Notes: generated by a model from the sequence alone, not told the origin. 64,000 nucleotides of DNA from Brevundimonas halotolerans (GCF_003730275.1 NZ_QTTA01000006.1:1-64000), one strand, 5' to 3'. Positions 36,768-46,073 are shown, numbered from the stretch's first letter. Made by a program: numbers and translations.

Positions 36768-38018
36768 ATGCAGATACGCCCTGAGGACCAGATCGTGCTC
36801 GACCACGTCGCGGCGCGCCGTGATGACCTGATCGAACGCGCGGTCGGCTGGGCCAACATCAACTCGGGCAGCCGCAACGCCGACGGTCTGGATCGCGTGC
36901 TGACGGCCCTCGAACAGACAGTCAAACACCTGCCCTGCACGGTCGAGCGTGTGGCGACCGCGTCGTCCAGCCGCATTGAGGACGACGGCACCGAAGTGCC
37001 TCTGGGCTTCGCCCCCGCACTCCAGCTGACCCTGCGCCCCGAAGCCCCGATCCAGATCGTGCTGACCGGCCACTATGACACCGTCTTCGATGCCGACAGC
37101 CCGTTCCGGACGGTCGGCACCCGCGAGGACGGCGCCCTGCACGGCCCCGGCATCGCGGACATGAAGGGCGGCATCTCGGTGATGCTGGGCGCGCTGGAGG
37201 CTTTCGAGCAACACACTGACAAGGCCCGCGTCGGGTGGACTGTCCTCTTGTCGCCGGATGAGGAGATCGGCTCCCCGGGGTCGGCGCCGCTGCTGGCTGA
37301 ATTAGGGGCGCGCGGCCATCTGGGCCTGACCTATGAACCCTCCCTGCCCGACGGCAGTCTGGCAGGGGCACGCAAGGGCAGCGGCAATTTCCACATCGTC
37401 GTGCGCGGCCGCTCTGCCCACGCCGGACGGGCCTATCATGAAGGCGTCAATGCCATGGCCGGTGCGGCGCGGCTGGCGACGGCCCTCGACGACCTGAACG
37501 GCCAGCGCGAGGGCGTGACCGTCAATGTCGCGCGCATTTCCGGCGGAGCGCCGCTGAACGTCGTCGCCGACACAGCGGTGGTCCGCTTCAACGTGCGCGT
37601 CCCGGATCCCGATGCCGCCGACTGGATCCTGGCCCAGATTCAGGACCTCGTGTCCCGACCACCGATCCCGGGAGCCACGGTTGAACTGCACGGCGGCTTC
37701 ACCCGTCCGCCCAAGCCGATGGATGCCGCCCAGACCGAACTGTTCGAGGCGGTGCGTCAGGCGGGTGAACTGCTGAACCAGACCCTGCGCTGGCAGCCGT
37801 CAGGCGGGGTGTGCGAAGGCAACAACCTGCACGCGGCGGGCCTGCCCAATATCGACACCCTCGGCGTCATCGGCGGTGCCATCCACTCGGATCAGGAATA
37901 TGCCTGGCCCGACAGTTTCGTCGCGCGGGCCCAGCTGTCCGCCCTGATCCTGTGCAAGGTGGCCTCGGGCGAGATCGATGCCCTCCATCTCAAACAGCTT
38001 CGTCTTCAGTCCAGGTAG
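36768..38018 (+). CDS. M20 family metallohydrolase, first gene of the AST operon
   Basis: A 416-residue zinc amidohydrolase of the M20 (carboxypeptidase G2/ArgE/DapE-like) family. Metal and catalytic residues are in place: VLTGHYDTVF, GPGIADMKGG, SPDEEIGS, LTYEPS and IHSDQEYAW. The inserted dimerisation domain starts near SGNFHIVVRGRSAHAG. The start ATG at 36768 is preferred over 36738. It ends 5 bp before astA. AstE (M14 desuccinylase) is missing from this operon, so this enzyme could instead hydrolyse N-succinylglutamate; that is inferred from context only. Confidence 0.85.
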   Translation: MQIRPEDQIVLDHVAARRDDLIERAVGWANINSGSRNADGLDRVLTALEQTVKHLPCTVERVATASSSRIEDDGTEVPLGFAPALQLTLRPEAPIQIVLTGHYDTVFDADSPFRTVGTREDGALHGPGIADMKGGISVMLGALEAFEQHTDKARVGWTVLLSPDEEIGSPGSAPLLAELGARGHLGLTYEPSLPDGSLAGARKGSGNFHIVVRGRSAHAGRAYHEGVNAMAGAARLATALDDLNGQREGVTVNVARISGGAPLNVVADTAVVRFNVRVPDPDAADWILAQIQDLVSRPPIPGATVELHGGFTRPPKPMDAAQTELFEAVRQAGELLNQTLRWQPSGGVCEGNNLHAAGLPNIDTLGVIGGAIHSDQEYAWPDSFVARAQLSALILCKVASGEIDALHLKQLRLQSR

Positions 38019-38023
38019 GTTTC

Positions 38024-39031
38024 ATGCTGGTCGTTCGCCCCGCCGGTCCCGGCGATCTGGATTCCCTGCTGGAACTGGCCATCCTGTCCGGGCCCGGCTT
38101 TACCAGCCTGCCGGAAGACCCGGACCAGCTGAGCGAGCGGCTGGACCTCAGCCGCGACAGCTTCATGGGCAAGATCGAGGCGCAGGAGCGCTGGTACACC
38201 CTGATGCTCGAGGAATCCGAGACCGGCGACGTGGATGGCGTGGGGTCGGTCAAGGCGGCGGTCGGGCTGAACCGGCCCTTCTTCAGCTTCCGGGTAGTGA
38301 ACAACACCCAGTCCTCGCCCTCGCTCGGCATCAAGCTCGAACAGAAAACCCTCGTGCTGGTCAATGAATGCACCGGCTGGTCCGAGGTCGGTTCGCTGTT
38401 CCTGAAGGCGGACCGGCGCAAGGGCGGGGCCGGACGGTTGCTGAGCCAGTCGCGCTATATGCTGATCGGGGCCGAGCCCGACCTGTTCGCCGACACGGTG
38501 CTGGCCGAGCTGCGCGGTGTCTTCACGCCCGACGGGGCCTGCCCCTTCTGGGATCATGTGGCGCACAAATTCTTCCCGATGGAATTTGACGAGGCCGACC
38601 GGATGACCGGCTCGACCGACAAGCAATTCATCCTCGATCTGGCGCCCCGTCATCCGGTCTATATCGAGCTGCTGCCCGAGCCGGCGCGCGCGGTGATCGG
38701 CAAGGTGCATCCCCAAGGCGTGCCCGCCATGGCCCTGCTGGAATCCGAGGGCTTCCGTCCCAATGGTCTCGTCGACATCTTTGACGCCGGCCCGACCGTC
38801 ACCTGCCGTCGCGACGATATCCGCACGGTGCGCGACGCCCGCCGCCTGACGGTGAAGATCGAAACCGAGGTCGAGGCCGAACTGCCCAGCCTGATCTCGA
38901 CCGACCACGTCACGGGCTTTCGCGCGGTTCGGCAAAAGGCCGCTATCGACGACGAAACCGTGATCCTCAACGCCGAGACCGCCGCCGCCCTCAAGGTCAG
39001 GGCCGGTGATACGGTGCGCGTGAAAAGCTGA
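38024..39031 (+). CDS. astA: Arginine N-succinyltransferase
   Basis: First committed enzyme of the ammonia-producing AST route: arginine plus succinyl-CoA gives N2-succinylarginine. The 335-residue chain begins MLVVRPAGPGDLDSLLELA and shows the family features TSLPEDPDQLSERL, ECTGWSEVGSLFL, the GNAT-like RRKGGAGRLLSQSRYM, and PFWDHVAHKFFPMEFDEADR (in outline). The ATG at 38024 follows the M20 stop by 5 bp. AstD and AstB follow. Confidence 0.95.
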   Translation: MLVVRPAGPGDLDSLLELAILSGPGFTSLPEDPDQLSERLDLSRDSFMGKIEAQERWYTLMLEESETGDVDGVGSVKAAVGLNRPFFSFRVVNNTQSSPSLGIKLEQKTLVLVNECTGWSEVGSLFLKADRRKGGAGRLLSQSRYMLIGAEPDLFADTVLAELRGVFTPDGACPFWDHVAHKFFPMEFDEADRMTGSTDKQFILDLAPRHPVYIELLPEPARAVIGKVHPQGVPAMALLESEGFRPNGLVDIFDAGPTVTCRRDDIRTVRDARRLTVKIETEVEAELPSLISTDHVTGFRAVRQKAAIDDETVILNAETAAALKVRAGDTVRVKS

Positions 39032-39047
39032 CCTGTAAGGACCCCTC

Positions 39048-40466
39048 ATGACTGCCTTTGCCTCCATCGATCCCGCGACCGGCGACACCGTCTGGGAAGG
39101 ACCGGCCTCGACTGGCAGCGAGGTAGAGCAGGCTGCGGCCCGCGCGCGCGCCGCCTTCCCCGACTGGGCCGATCGTCCGCGGCAGGACCGGATCGATGCC
39201 GTCAAACGCTATCAGGCGGTGCTGAAGGCGCGCGCGCCCGAGATCGCCGAAGCCATCAGCCGCGAGACCGGCAAGCCGCTGTGGGAAACCCGCACCGAGG
39301 CCACGGCCATGCAGGGCAAGGTCGATATCTCGATCCGCGCCTATGACGAGCGCACCGGCGAGCGCACATCCGATACCGGTTTTGGTCGCGCCACCCTGCG
39401 GCACCGCCCGCATGGCGTGGCGGCGGTGCTCGGGCCGTTCAACTTCCCGGGGCACCTGCCCAATGGCCATATTGTCCCGGCCCTGCTGGCGGGAGATACG
39501 GTCATCTTCAAGCCGTCCGAGGAAACCCCGCTGACCGGCCAGCTGATGGTCGAATGTCTCAAGGAGGCGGACCTGCCTGACGGCGTCGTCAATCTGGTCC
39601 AGGGCGGACGTGACGTGGGGGCGGCCCTGCTGGATCAGGAGATCGACGCCCTGATGTTCACGGGCTCAGGCGCAGCCGGTGCCCATTTCAAACGCCACTT
39701 CGCCGACAATCCGCACGTGATTCTGGCGCTGGAACTCGGGGGTAACAATCCGCTGGTGGTCTGGGATGCCGCCGATGCCGAGGCCGCCGCCGGCATCATC
39801 CTCCAGTCCGCCTTCATCACAACCGGCCAGCGCTGCTCGTGCGCGCGCCGGCTGATCCTGCCAGAGGGGTCACAGGGCGACGCCATCGTCGAGGCCATCG
39901 CCGCCTTGGCCGACCGCATTGTCTTCGCGCCGTGGGACAGCGATCCCGAGCCCTATGGCGGACCGCTGATCTCGAACCGGGCCGCCAGCGCCGCCCTCCA
40001 TGCCCTGCAGCAGCGCATTGATGCCGGGGCCAGGGTGATCCGCGCATCAGGTCTGATCGAGGGCCTGTCCGGCGCCTTTGTTCAGCCGTCAATCATTGAT
40101 ACAACCGGCGTCGATGTACCGGATGAGGAAATCTTCGCCCCCTTCCTGCAGGTCCGTCGCGTCCCCGATTTCGAAAGCGCCCTCCGCGAGGCCAATGCGA
40201 CGAAGTACGGCCTGTCGGCGGGTCTAGTCTCGGATGATCCGGCCAACTGGCAGCGGTTCATCGACCGCATCCGGGCGGGCGTGGTGAACTTCAACCGGCC
40301 GACCACGGGCGCCGCCGGCGACATGCCGTTCGGCGGTCTGGGCCAGAGCGGCAATCACCGCCCCTCGGCCTACTATGCGGCCGACTATTGCGCCTATCCG
40401 GTCGCCAGTTTTGAAGCGGATGACGTCAAGAACATCGAAAGCGAGATCAAGGGCTTGCGGTCATGA
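39048..40466 (+). CDS. astD: N-succinylglutamate 5-semialdehyde dehydrogenase
   Basis: A 472-residue NAD-dependent aldehyde dehydrogenase, fourth step of the AST pathway. The NAD fold has GPFNFPGHLPNGHIVPALLA and FTGSGAAGAHFKRHF. The catalytic Glu lies in LALELGGNNPLVVWD and the nucleophile Cys in TTGQRCSCARRLILP. C-terminal NFNRPTTGAAGDMPFGGLGQ is the family signature. It overlaps astB by 4 nt. Confidence 0.95.
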   Translation: MTAFASIDPATGDTVWEGPASTGSEVEQAAARARAAFPDWADRPRQDRIDAVKRYQAVLKARAPEIAEAISRETGKPLWETRTEATAMQGKVDISIRAYDERTGERTSDTGFGRATLRHRPHGVAAVLGPFNFPGHLPNGHIVPALLAGDTVIFKPSEETPLTGQLMVECLKEADLPDGVVNLVQGGRDVGAALLDQEIDALMFTGSGAAGAHFKRHFADNPHVILALELGGNNPLVVWDAADAEAAAGIILQSAFITTGQRCSCARRLILPEGSQGDAIVEAIAALADRIVFAPWDSDPEPYGGPLISNRAASAALHALQQRIDAGARVIRASGLIEGLSGAFVQPSIIDTTGVDVPDEEIFAPFLQVRRVPDFESALREANATKYGLSAGLVSDDPANWQRFIDRIRAGVVNFNRPTTGAAGDMPFGGLGQSGNHRPSAYYAADYCAYPVASFEADDVKNIESEIKGLRS

Positions 40467-41803
40467 CCTCAACCGCTGTCGAGGCCAATGCCGATGGCCT
40501 GATCGGGCCGACCCACTCCTACGCCGGGCTGTCGCCGGGCAATCTGGCGTCCAGTCTGCATGCGGGGAAGGCCTCTAACCCGCGCGCCGCCGTGCGTCAG
40601 GGTCTGGACAAGATGAAGGTGCTGGCCGACCTCGGCCTGCCCCAGTTTGTGCTCCCGCCACAGGAACGGCCGGACATCCCCTTCCTGCGCAGCCTCGGCT
40701 TCACCGGCTCCGACGCCCGCGTCCTCGAACAGGCCTGGAAGGACGCGCCGTCCTTCGCTGCCGCCGCCTGCTCGGCCTCGTCCATGTGGGCCGCCAACGC
40801 CGCCACCGTGACGCCGTCCGCGGACGCCGTCGACGGCCGGGTGCATTTCACCCCCGCCAACCTCATCACCAACCTGCACCGGTCGCTGGAGCACCAGCAG
40901 ACGAAACGGGCGCTGGACGCCCTGTTCCCCGACCCGGCCCACTTTGCCGTGCACGACGCCCTGCCCTCTGTCGCCCATCTCGCCGACGAGGGCGCCGCCA
41001 ACCACGTCCGCATGTGTGCCGACCACGGGGCGCCGGGGGTCAATCTGCTGGTCTGGGGACGGGAGGCCTGGGAGGGCTGGGACGGCCCCTACCCGGCTCG
41101 CCAGACGCATGAGGCCTCACAAGCCATCGCCCGCCGTCATGGCGCGACCGGCGCTGTCTTCCCGCGTCAGGGCCGGGCGGCGATTGCAGGCGGGACCTTC
41201 CACAACGACGTGGTCTGCGTGGGCGCCCTCGACACCCTGTTCTTCCACGAGCTGGCGTTCGAGGACACGGCCGGGACGCTCGATGCGGTCCGCAAGGCTG
41301 CAGAGGGGCGGTTCGAGCCGATCTTCGTCGAGGTTTCGGCAGCCGACCTCCCCCTCGCCGACGCCATCTCCAGCTACCTGTTCAATTCGATGCTGATCCA
41401 GGTGCCGGGCGAGGATCGCCTGACCCTGATCTGTCCGACCGAGACACGCGACAATCCGCGCAGCCACGCGGTGGCCGAACGTATCGCCGCCTCCAACGGC
41501 CCGATCGGCCGGGTGCGCTACGTCGATGTGCGTCAGTCGATGATGAACGGCGGCGGTCCCGCCTGCCTGCGCCTGCGTGTGGTGCTGACCGAGGCAGAGC
41601 TGGCGGCGACCAACCCGGCCATGCGGCTGACGGACGACCTCTACGTCCGGATCGGAGAATGGGCCGACCGCTGGTACCGCGAAACCCTGAGCCCGCAAGA
41701 TCTGGCCGACCCGGCCCTGCTGGACGAGTCCCGCGGGGCGCTCGACGCGCTCACCGGCATCCTCTCTCTAGGCGGCGACTTCTATCCGTTCCAGCGCAGC
41801 TAG
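40463..41803 (+). CDS. astB: N-succinylarginine dihydrolase
   Basis: A 446-residue amidinotransferase-fold enzyme converting succinylarginine to succinylornithine, CO2 and two ammonia. It has EANADGLIGPTHSYAGLSPGN near the N-terminus, the catalytic His in AGTFHNDVVCVGA-type sequence (GGTFHNDVVCVG) and the nucleophile Cys in MNGGGPACLRLRVVL. It is the last gene of M20-astA-astD-astB and overlaps the convergent phhA by 4 nt. The transaminase step (AstC/ArgD) is not in the window. Confidence 0.96.
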   Translation: MTSTAVEANADGLIGPTHSYAGLSPGNLASSLHAGKASNPRAAVRQGLDKMKVLADLGLPQFVLPPQERPDIPFLRSLGFTGSDARVLEQAWKDAPSFAAAACSASSMWAANAATVTPSADAVDGRVHFTPANLITNLHRSLEHQQTKRALDALFPDPAHFAVHDALPSVAHLADEGAANHVRMCADHGAPGVNLLVWGREAWEGWDGPYPARQTHEASQAIARRHGATGAVFPRQGRAAIAGGTFHNDVVCVGALDTLFFHELAFEDTAGTLDAVRKAAEGRFEPIFVEVSAADLPLADAISSYLFNSMLIQVPGEDRLTLICPTETRDNPRSHAVAERIAASNGPIGRVRYVDVRQSMMNGGGPACLRLRVVLTEAELAATNPAMRLTDDLYVRIGEWADRWYRETLSPQDLADPALLDESRGALDALTGILSLGGDFYPFQRS

Positions 41804-42675
41804 GCCGCGAAACGTCCGCCCTTGGCGGCATAGGCCTGGGTGCCACGCGTGAAGACGGTGTCGGTGGGCAGGATGGCGTCGATGGCGATGTCGTCCTTGC
41901 CCTCAAGCCGGTCATAGATCGGCCCGAAGTCCTTCAGCGTCTCATCCTTGAGCGCCTCGAGGCTGTCGATGACGAAGTAGACCTGCTGGAAGTCGTCGAT
42001 GCGGTACAGGGTGCGCATTACCCGCTCGAGGTCGAAGCCGAGGCGGTTCGGCGATGGGTCATCGAGCGCAAATACGCTCTCGGTCGAAGATGAGACAATC
42101 CCGGCGCCATAGATCCGCAAGTTGTCGCCTTCCTTCATCAGGCCGAACTCGACCGTGTACCAGTACAGCCGCGCCAGATTGGCCAGCATGCCGCGCTTGG
42201 CCGCGCGCTGCCCGCCCTTGCCATAGGCCTCCATATAGGCGGCGAAATCCGGGTCGGTCAGCATGGGAACATGGCCGAACACATCGTGGAAGATGTCCGG
42301 CTCCTGCAGGTAATCCAGCTGATCGGGCTTGCGGATGAACTGGCCCGACGGGAAGCGCCGGTTGGCCAGATGGTCAAAGAACACCTCGTCCGGCACCAGT
42401 CCCGGCACGCAGACGACCGTCCAGCCCGTCAGAGCCTGAAGCTTGGGGTTCATGGTCTCGAAATCGGGGATGCCGCCGGTGTTAAGGTCCAGCGCGTCCA
42501 GCCCCTTCAGGAAGACGTCCGAGGCGCGTCCGGGCAGGATTTTCATCTGCCGGGCGTACAGCGTGTTCCAGGTATCGTGCTCGACCCGGGTATAGGCCGA
42601 CCAGTCCTGCGGAATGGTCCAGTCTTCGGCCGCCCCCTCGGGCGGCGCTTCAAAGACATGTTCGAAATCGGACAT
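41800..42675 (-). CDS. phhA: Phenylalanine-4-hydroxylase
   Basis: A 291-residue tetrahydrobiopterin- and iron-dependent monooxygenase making tyrosine from phenylalanine. The iron-binding signature PDIFHDVFGHVPMLTDP carries both His ligands, and the Glu ligand follows in YWYTVEFGLM. It is catalytic-domain only, as usual for bacteria, with no ACT regulatory domain. It is convergent with astB. No pterin-recycling gene (phhB) is adjacent. Confidence 0.95.
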   Translation of the reverse strand: MSDFEHVFEAPPEGAAEDWTIPQDWSAYTRVEHDTWNTLYARQMKILPGRASDVFLKGLDALDLNTGGIPDFETMNPKLQALTGWTVVCVPGLVPDEVFFDHLANRRFPSGQFIRKPDQLDYLQEPDIFHDVFGHVPMLTDPDFAAYMEAYGKGGQRAAKRGMLANLARLYWYTVEFGLMKEGDNLRIYGAGIVSSSTESVFALDDPSPNRLGFDLERVMRTLYRIDDFQQVYFVIDSLEALKDETLKDFGPIYDRLEGKDDIAIDAILPTDTVFTRGTQAYAAKGGRFAA

Positions 42676-42761
42676 CAGGTCCCCTTCGCATCGGCTGAAA
42701 TGGCGCGAGCATCCTAGGCGCTCGCGGCATCAAGGACCATACGTTGGCGAGCGAAGTCGCC

Positions 42762-43076
42762 TCAGTGCAGGTCGACGAATCGCGGCTGCAGGCGCCCTTG
42801 ATCATCGTGCCGGAACCAACGCTTGAGGTGCGGAAGGGCTGCATGTTCGGGGTCTGGTCCGGCCATCAGGCTCTGCTCGGCGGCATAGACCAGGATCCCT
42901 GACGACTCCTCGATAACCAGCACCTTGTAGAAAGGCTGATCGGTCGACAGGGCCCCGGTCTCACCGACCGGTCCGTCATAGCTGGCGTCGACATCAATGA
43001 TTACGCCGCTGAAGGCGTCATCCAGTTGGCGAACGCTCTGGCCCAGTCCGAATTTGGCAGCTTTGGTCTTCATCAT
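42762..43076 (-). CDS. hspQ: Heat shock protein HspQ (YccV-like)
   Basis: A 104-residue protein of the HspQ/hemimethylated-DNA-binding (YccV) family: KFGLGQSVRQLDDAFSGVIIDVD, then WYKVL-type strand FYKVLVIEESSGILVYAAEQSL and HPHL-like AALPHLKRWF. In enterobacteria HspQ is a specificity factor and substrate of the Lon protease. Two adjacent ATGs (43076, 43073) are possible. The divergent gap to the Ppx/GppA gene has a 9-bp inverted repeat; I see no convincing sigma-32 promoter. Confidence 0.88.
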   Translation of the reverse strand: MMKTKAAKFGLGQSVRQLDDAFSGVIIDVDASYDGPVGETGALSTDQPFYKVLVIEESSGILVYAAEQSLMAGPDPEHAALPHLKRWFRHDDQGRLQPRFVDLH

Positions 43077-43132
43077 GGGGCCAGACTAGCGGGGCCCGTC
43101 TGAGCCCTCTCCGACCCTTCTGTTCATTTTCG

Positions 43133-43178
43133 CGACAGACTGGCTTGGCGCGGACGATCCCATCTGGTTAGTCTGTCG
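43133..43178. promoter_or_regulatory. Inverted repeat in the hspQ / Ppx-GppA divergent gap
   Basis: Perfect 9-bp arms CGACAGACT (43133-43141) and AGTCTGTCG (43170-43178) around a 28-nt spacer that contains CATCTGG. The location between divergent genes suits an operator, but no known regulator motif is recognised. Confidence 0.45.
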
Positions 43179-43218
43179 GCGACGGGGTCCGCTTCGGGTC
43201 CCCTTTGAAAGTTCGGCC

Positions 43219-44280
43219 ATGCCGGAGATCGACGGCGCGCCCCCGGGGCGCGACGGAAGGTCCCCCCGCCCTGGCGATGCGGCTACTGCGCCGCAACTCT
43301 ATGGCGCCCTTGATCTGGGGACCAACAATTGCCGCCTGCTGATCGCGCGTCCGACGCGTGATGGCTTCAGAGTGGTTGATTCGTTCAGCCGCATCGTCCG
43401 GCTGGGCGAAGGCATCAGTCGCAGCGGGCGGCTGACGGACGACGCCATGGACCGGGCCTATGATGCCCTCTCCATTTGCGCCGAACGGGTCGCCAAGAAA
43501 AACCTGCCCTCCGAACGCATCGCCGCCGTCGCGACCCAGGCCTGTCGCGCGGCCGAGAATGGGCCGGAATTCATCGAACGGGTCCGCGTCGGCACCGGGC
43601 TGAGGCTGCGGATCATTACCCCCGATGAGGAGGCCCGCCTGTCGGTCGAGGGCTGCCGCAATCTGCTCGACAGCAGCGCCCAGGCGGTACTGGTTGTGGA
43701 CGTCGGGGGCGGATCCACAGAACTTTCATGGCTGGTGCGTGCCGACCAGGGCTTTGAGACCGTCGGCTGGATGTCAGCGCCCGTCGGGGTCGTCACCCTG
43801 GCCGAAAGACACCCGGAGACGCCGGACGACCCGCTGATCTGGTATGAGGCCATGGTGGCCCATATGGCCGCCGCCATTCAGTCCGCCCCCGTGAACGGCA
43901 CGGTGAAGGCCCTGTTTGATGAGGGACGAGCCCATCTCGTGGGCACCTCAGGTGCGATCACAAGCCTGGCGGGCATCCACCTGAAACTGCCCCGCTATCA
44001 GCGGGACCGCGTCGATGGCCTTTGGATGACGCGAACCGATTGCGAAGCGGCGGCCAGTCTGTTGCTCGACCTCGGCCCCGCAGGCCGGGCCCGCAATCCG
44101 TGCATCGGTCCGGACCGTGCCGATCTGGTCATGGCCGGGGCGGCGATCCTCGAAGCCGTGCAACGCGCCTGGCCGTGCGAGCGGGTGCGCGTCGCCGACA
44201 GGGGCCTCCGCGAGGGCCTGCTGCTGGAGCGGATGCGGTCAGGGCGGCGTCGTCGACGTCGGTCCCGAGGAAGACGCTAG
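43219..44280 (+). CDS. Ppx/GppA family phosphatase
   Basis: A 353-residue actin-fold (ASKHA) phosphatase acting on polyphosphate or pppGpp. The N-terminal phosphate loop is GALDLGTNNCRLLIARP after a disordered 25-residue leader, and the second loop is VLVVDVGGGSTELSWLV. The distal HD-like domain of long exopolyphosphatases is absent, as in other short alphaproteobacterial members. The C-terminus is strikingly basic (RSGRRRRRRSRGRR), possibly binding RNA or polyphosphate. rlmE, a frequent downstream partner, is not here. Confidence 0.88.
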   Translation: MPEIDGAPPGRDGRSPRPGDAATAPQLYGALDLGTNNCRLLIARPTRDGFRVVDSFSRIVRLGEGISRSGRLTDDAMDRAYDALSICAERVAKKNLPSERIAAVATQACRAAENGPEFIERVRVGTGLRLRIITPDEEARLSVEGCRNLLDSSAQAVLVVDVGGGSTELSWLVRADQGFETVGWMSAPVGVVTLAERHPETPDDPLIWYEAMVAHMAAAIQSAPVNGTVKALFDEGRAHLVGTSGAITSLAGIHLKLPRYQRDRVDGLWMTRTDCEAAASLLLDLGPAGRARNPCIGPDRADLVMAGAAILEAVQRAWPCERVRVADRGLREGLLLERMRSGRRRRRRSRGRR

Positions 44281-44281
44281 A

Positions 44282-45199
44282 TCAACCGAAGGCCGGGTCG
44301 CTCACCTGAACCGGCAGCTCCAGATCGCAGATCGAAAAATCAGCCCCCCGCTGCAAGCGGACGCTCTCGATGGTGGTGGCAAAGATCGGCGAGCCTGCAT
44401 CCAGCACCCGGGCTGTCGGTCGGCTCTCGACCGGAAGGTCCGAGGCCACGCGGACACGCAGCATGCGATCCGGCTCGGCGGGCACCATGCCGCTGGGTTC
44501 CTCGCCGACCTTGAGCGCCCGCACAACGTCCAGGCCCACAATCACCCGGCCCCAGACCGTGTAGCGCTTGTCCAGCGACGGATAGGCCTGACGCATCAGG
44601 AAAAACTGGCTGTTGGCCGTGTCGGGATCCTCGTCCCGCGCCATGCCGGCTACGCCCGGGCAGTACATCGCCCAGCCATGCACCATCCCGTCGCTGGTCC
44701 GGGGCATCAGCTCGGCTGGCTGGGTCTGCACCGGGAGCGAGCCGACAAAGCCCAGCAGGGCCCCCATCGGCGCTGACACCGGCGTGAAATCCATGTCCGG
44801 CCCACGACGGAAGGTGAACTCTCCCGGCAGGTCCGGATAGGCGCTTTGTCCGTCACCTGTGCCGAGAGGATCACCCGTCTGGGCCATGAACCAGTCGATC
44901 ACGCGGTGCCAGGCCAGACCGTCATAGAACCCCAGACCCGCCAACAGACGGATGCGCTCGACATGCGCCGGAGCAACCTCGGGCGCCAGCTCGACCAGAA
45001 TCCGGCCCTTGGTCGTATCGATGATCAGCAGGTTCTCGGGCGCCACCAGGCGCCAGTCCTGAGAAGGAGGGCGCGTCACGGCAGCCGGCGGGACCTCGGC
45101 AGGCTGGGCCGGAGGGGGGGCCTCCTGCGCCGCGGCTGGCATCGCCAGTGCCAGCACCATCGCGCCCGATAGGGCCTTGATCACGTTTGCAGGGCACAT
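44282..45199 (-). CDS. Exported cyclophilin-type peptidyl-prolyl isomerase (second copy)
   Basis: A 305-residue periplasmic protein with signal IKALSGAMVLALAMPAAAQ and a cyclophilin domain: LLIIDTTKGRILVELAPEVAP, the catalytic-Arg region AWHRVIDWFMAQTGDPLGTG, then NSQFFLMRQAYPSLDKRYTVWGRVI (in outline). The start at 45199 has GGGGAGGGG upstream; the frame is open to 45481 without support. It is 22 bp downstream of a close paralogue and shares its unusual C-terminal extension ending in a Cys (SICDLELP). It is convergent with the Ppx/GppA gene. Confidence 0.88.
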   Translation of the reverse strand: MCPANVIKALSGAMVLALAMPAAAQEAPPPAQPAEVPPAAVTRPPSQDWRLVAPENLLIIDTTKGRILVELAPEVAPAHVERIRLLAGLGFYDGLAWHRVIDWFMAQTGDPLGTGDGQSAYPDLPGEFTFRRGPDMDFTPVSAPMGALLGFVGSLPVQTQPAELMPRTSDGMVHGWAMYCPGVAGMARDEDPDTANSQFFLMRQAYPSLDKRYTVWGRVIVGLDVVRALKVGEEPSGMVPAEPDRMLRVRVASDLPVESRPTARVLDAGSPIFATTIESVRLQRGADFSICDLELPVQVSDPAFG

Positions 45200-45221
45200 G
45201 CGGTCCCCTCCCCTGGCTTGC

Positions 45222-46073
45222 TTACTGGACACGCGACGGCAGCTGGACGTCGCAGATGTTGAAGTTTGATCCCCGGGCGGCCCTGGTCTCCGCGATGATC
45301 TCGGCCGCCTCGGGGCTTCCGTCGCGCAGAACCTGCACTGTGGGGCGTTCCCTCTCGGGCAGCGCCGTCGCCAGCCGCACCCGCACAAGCGTGTCGGGAT
45401 CAGCGCCGACCCGGCCATTGTCGGACTCGGGCCCGGACTTGAGCGTCGTGACCACATCCAGCCCATCGACGATCCGGCCAAACGGCGTATAGATGCCGTT
45501 CAGCGCATCTTCCCGTCCGGTCATGAAGAAGAACTGGCTGTTCGCGCTGTCTAAGCTGCCCGCGCGGGCCATACCGACCACGCCGGGGCAGAACACCCCC
45601 TGCGCGCCAACCTTGAAGTCCGCCGTCACCATCATCTGGCTGTCCGGCTGGGTCACGACCGAAAGGCCCCGCATAATGCCCCGCAGCCCGGGACCGCTGC
45701 CCTCCACTGTCACGAAGCCGCTGTCACGCCCGCGGCGGAAGTTCAGTTCGGCACTGACGTCAGCCAGTTCGCTGCCGCCGCCGCCCGTCCCCATCGGATC
45801 GCCCGTCTGGGCCATGAAGCCCTCGATCACGCGGTGAAAGGTGTGACCGTCATAGAAGCCCTGATCCGCGAGGGTGGTGACCCGCTCGACATGGGCCGGC
45901 GCCACATCGGGAAACAGCTCGACCAGCACCCGGCCCTTGCTGGTCTCGACCACCAGCAGCCGCTCCGCCGGCACGGTGCGCCAGCTGGACGCCTCCTGGG
46001 CCACGGCGGGCAGAGGCGCGGCGCTCAGCAGCAGGGCGGACAGAACCAGGGCAGGGCGGGATTTCATCAGCAT
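45222..46073 (-). CDS. Exported cyclophilin-type peptidyl-prolyl isomerase (first copy)
   Basis: A 283-residue exported cyclophilin. The signal is SRPALVLSALLLSAAPLPAVA and the domain has LLVVETSKGRVLVELFPDVAP, TFHRVIEGFMAQTGDPMGTG and SANSQFFFMTG. The ATG at 46073 follows AGGTGA by 5 nt; a GTG at 46082 is possible. The C-terminal extension ends NFNICDVQLP, matching its neighbour. It speeds proline isomerisation in the periplasm. It lies 12 bp after coaD, so the unit is gyrA-aminotransferase-coaD-cyclophilin-cyclophilin. Confidence 0.9.
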   Translation of the reverse strand: MLMKSRPALVLSALLLSAAPLPAVAQEASSWRTVPAERLLVVETSKGRVLVELFPDVAPAHVERVTTLADQGFYDGHTFHRVIEGFMAQTGDPMGTGGGGSELADVSAELNFRRGRDSGFVTVEGSGPGLRGIMRGLSVVTQPDSQMMVTADFKVGAQGVFCPGVVGMARAGSLDSANSQFFFMTGREDALNGIYTPFGRIVDGLDVVTTLKSGPESDNGRVGADPDTLVRVRLATALPERERPTVQVLRDGSPEAAEIIAETRAARGSNFNICDVQLPSRVQ

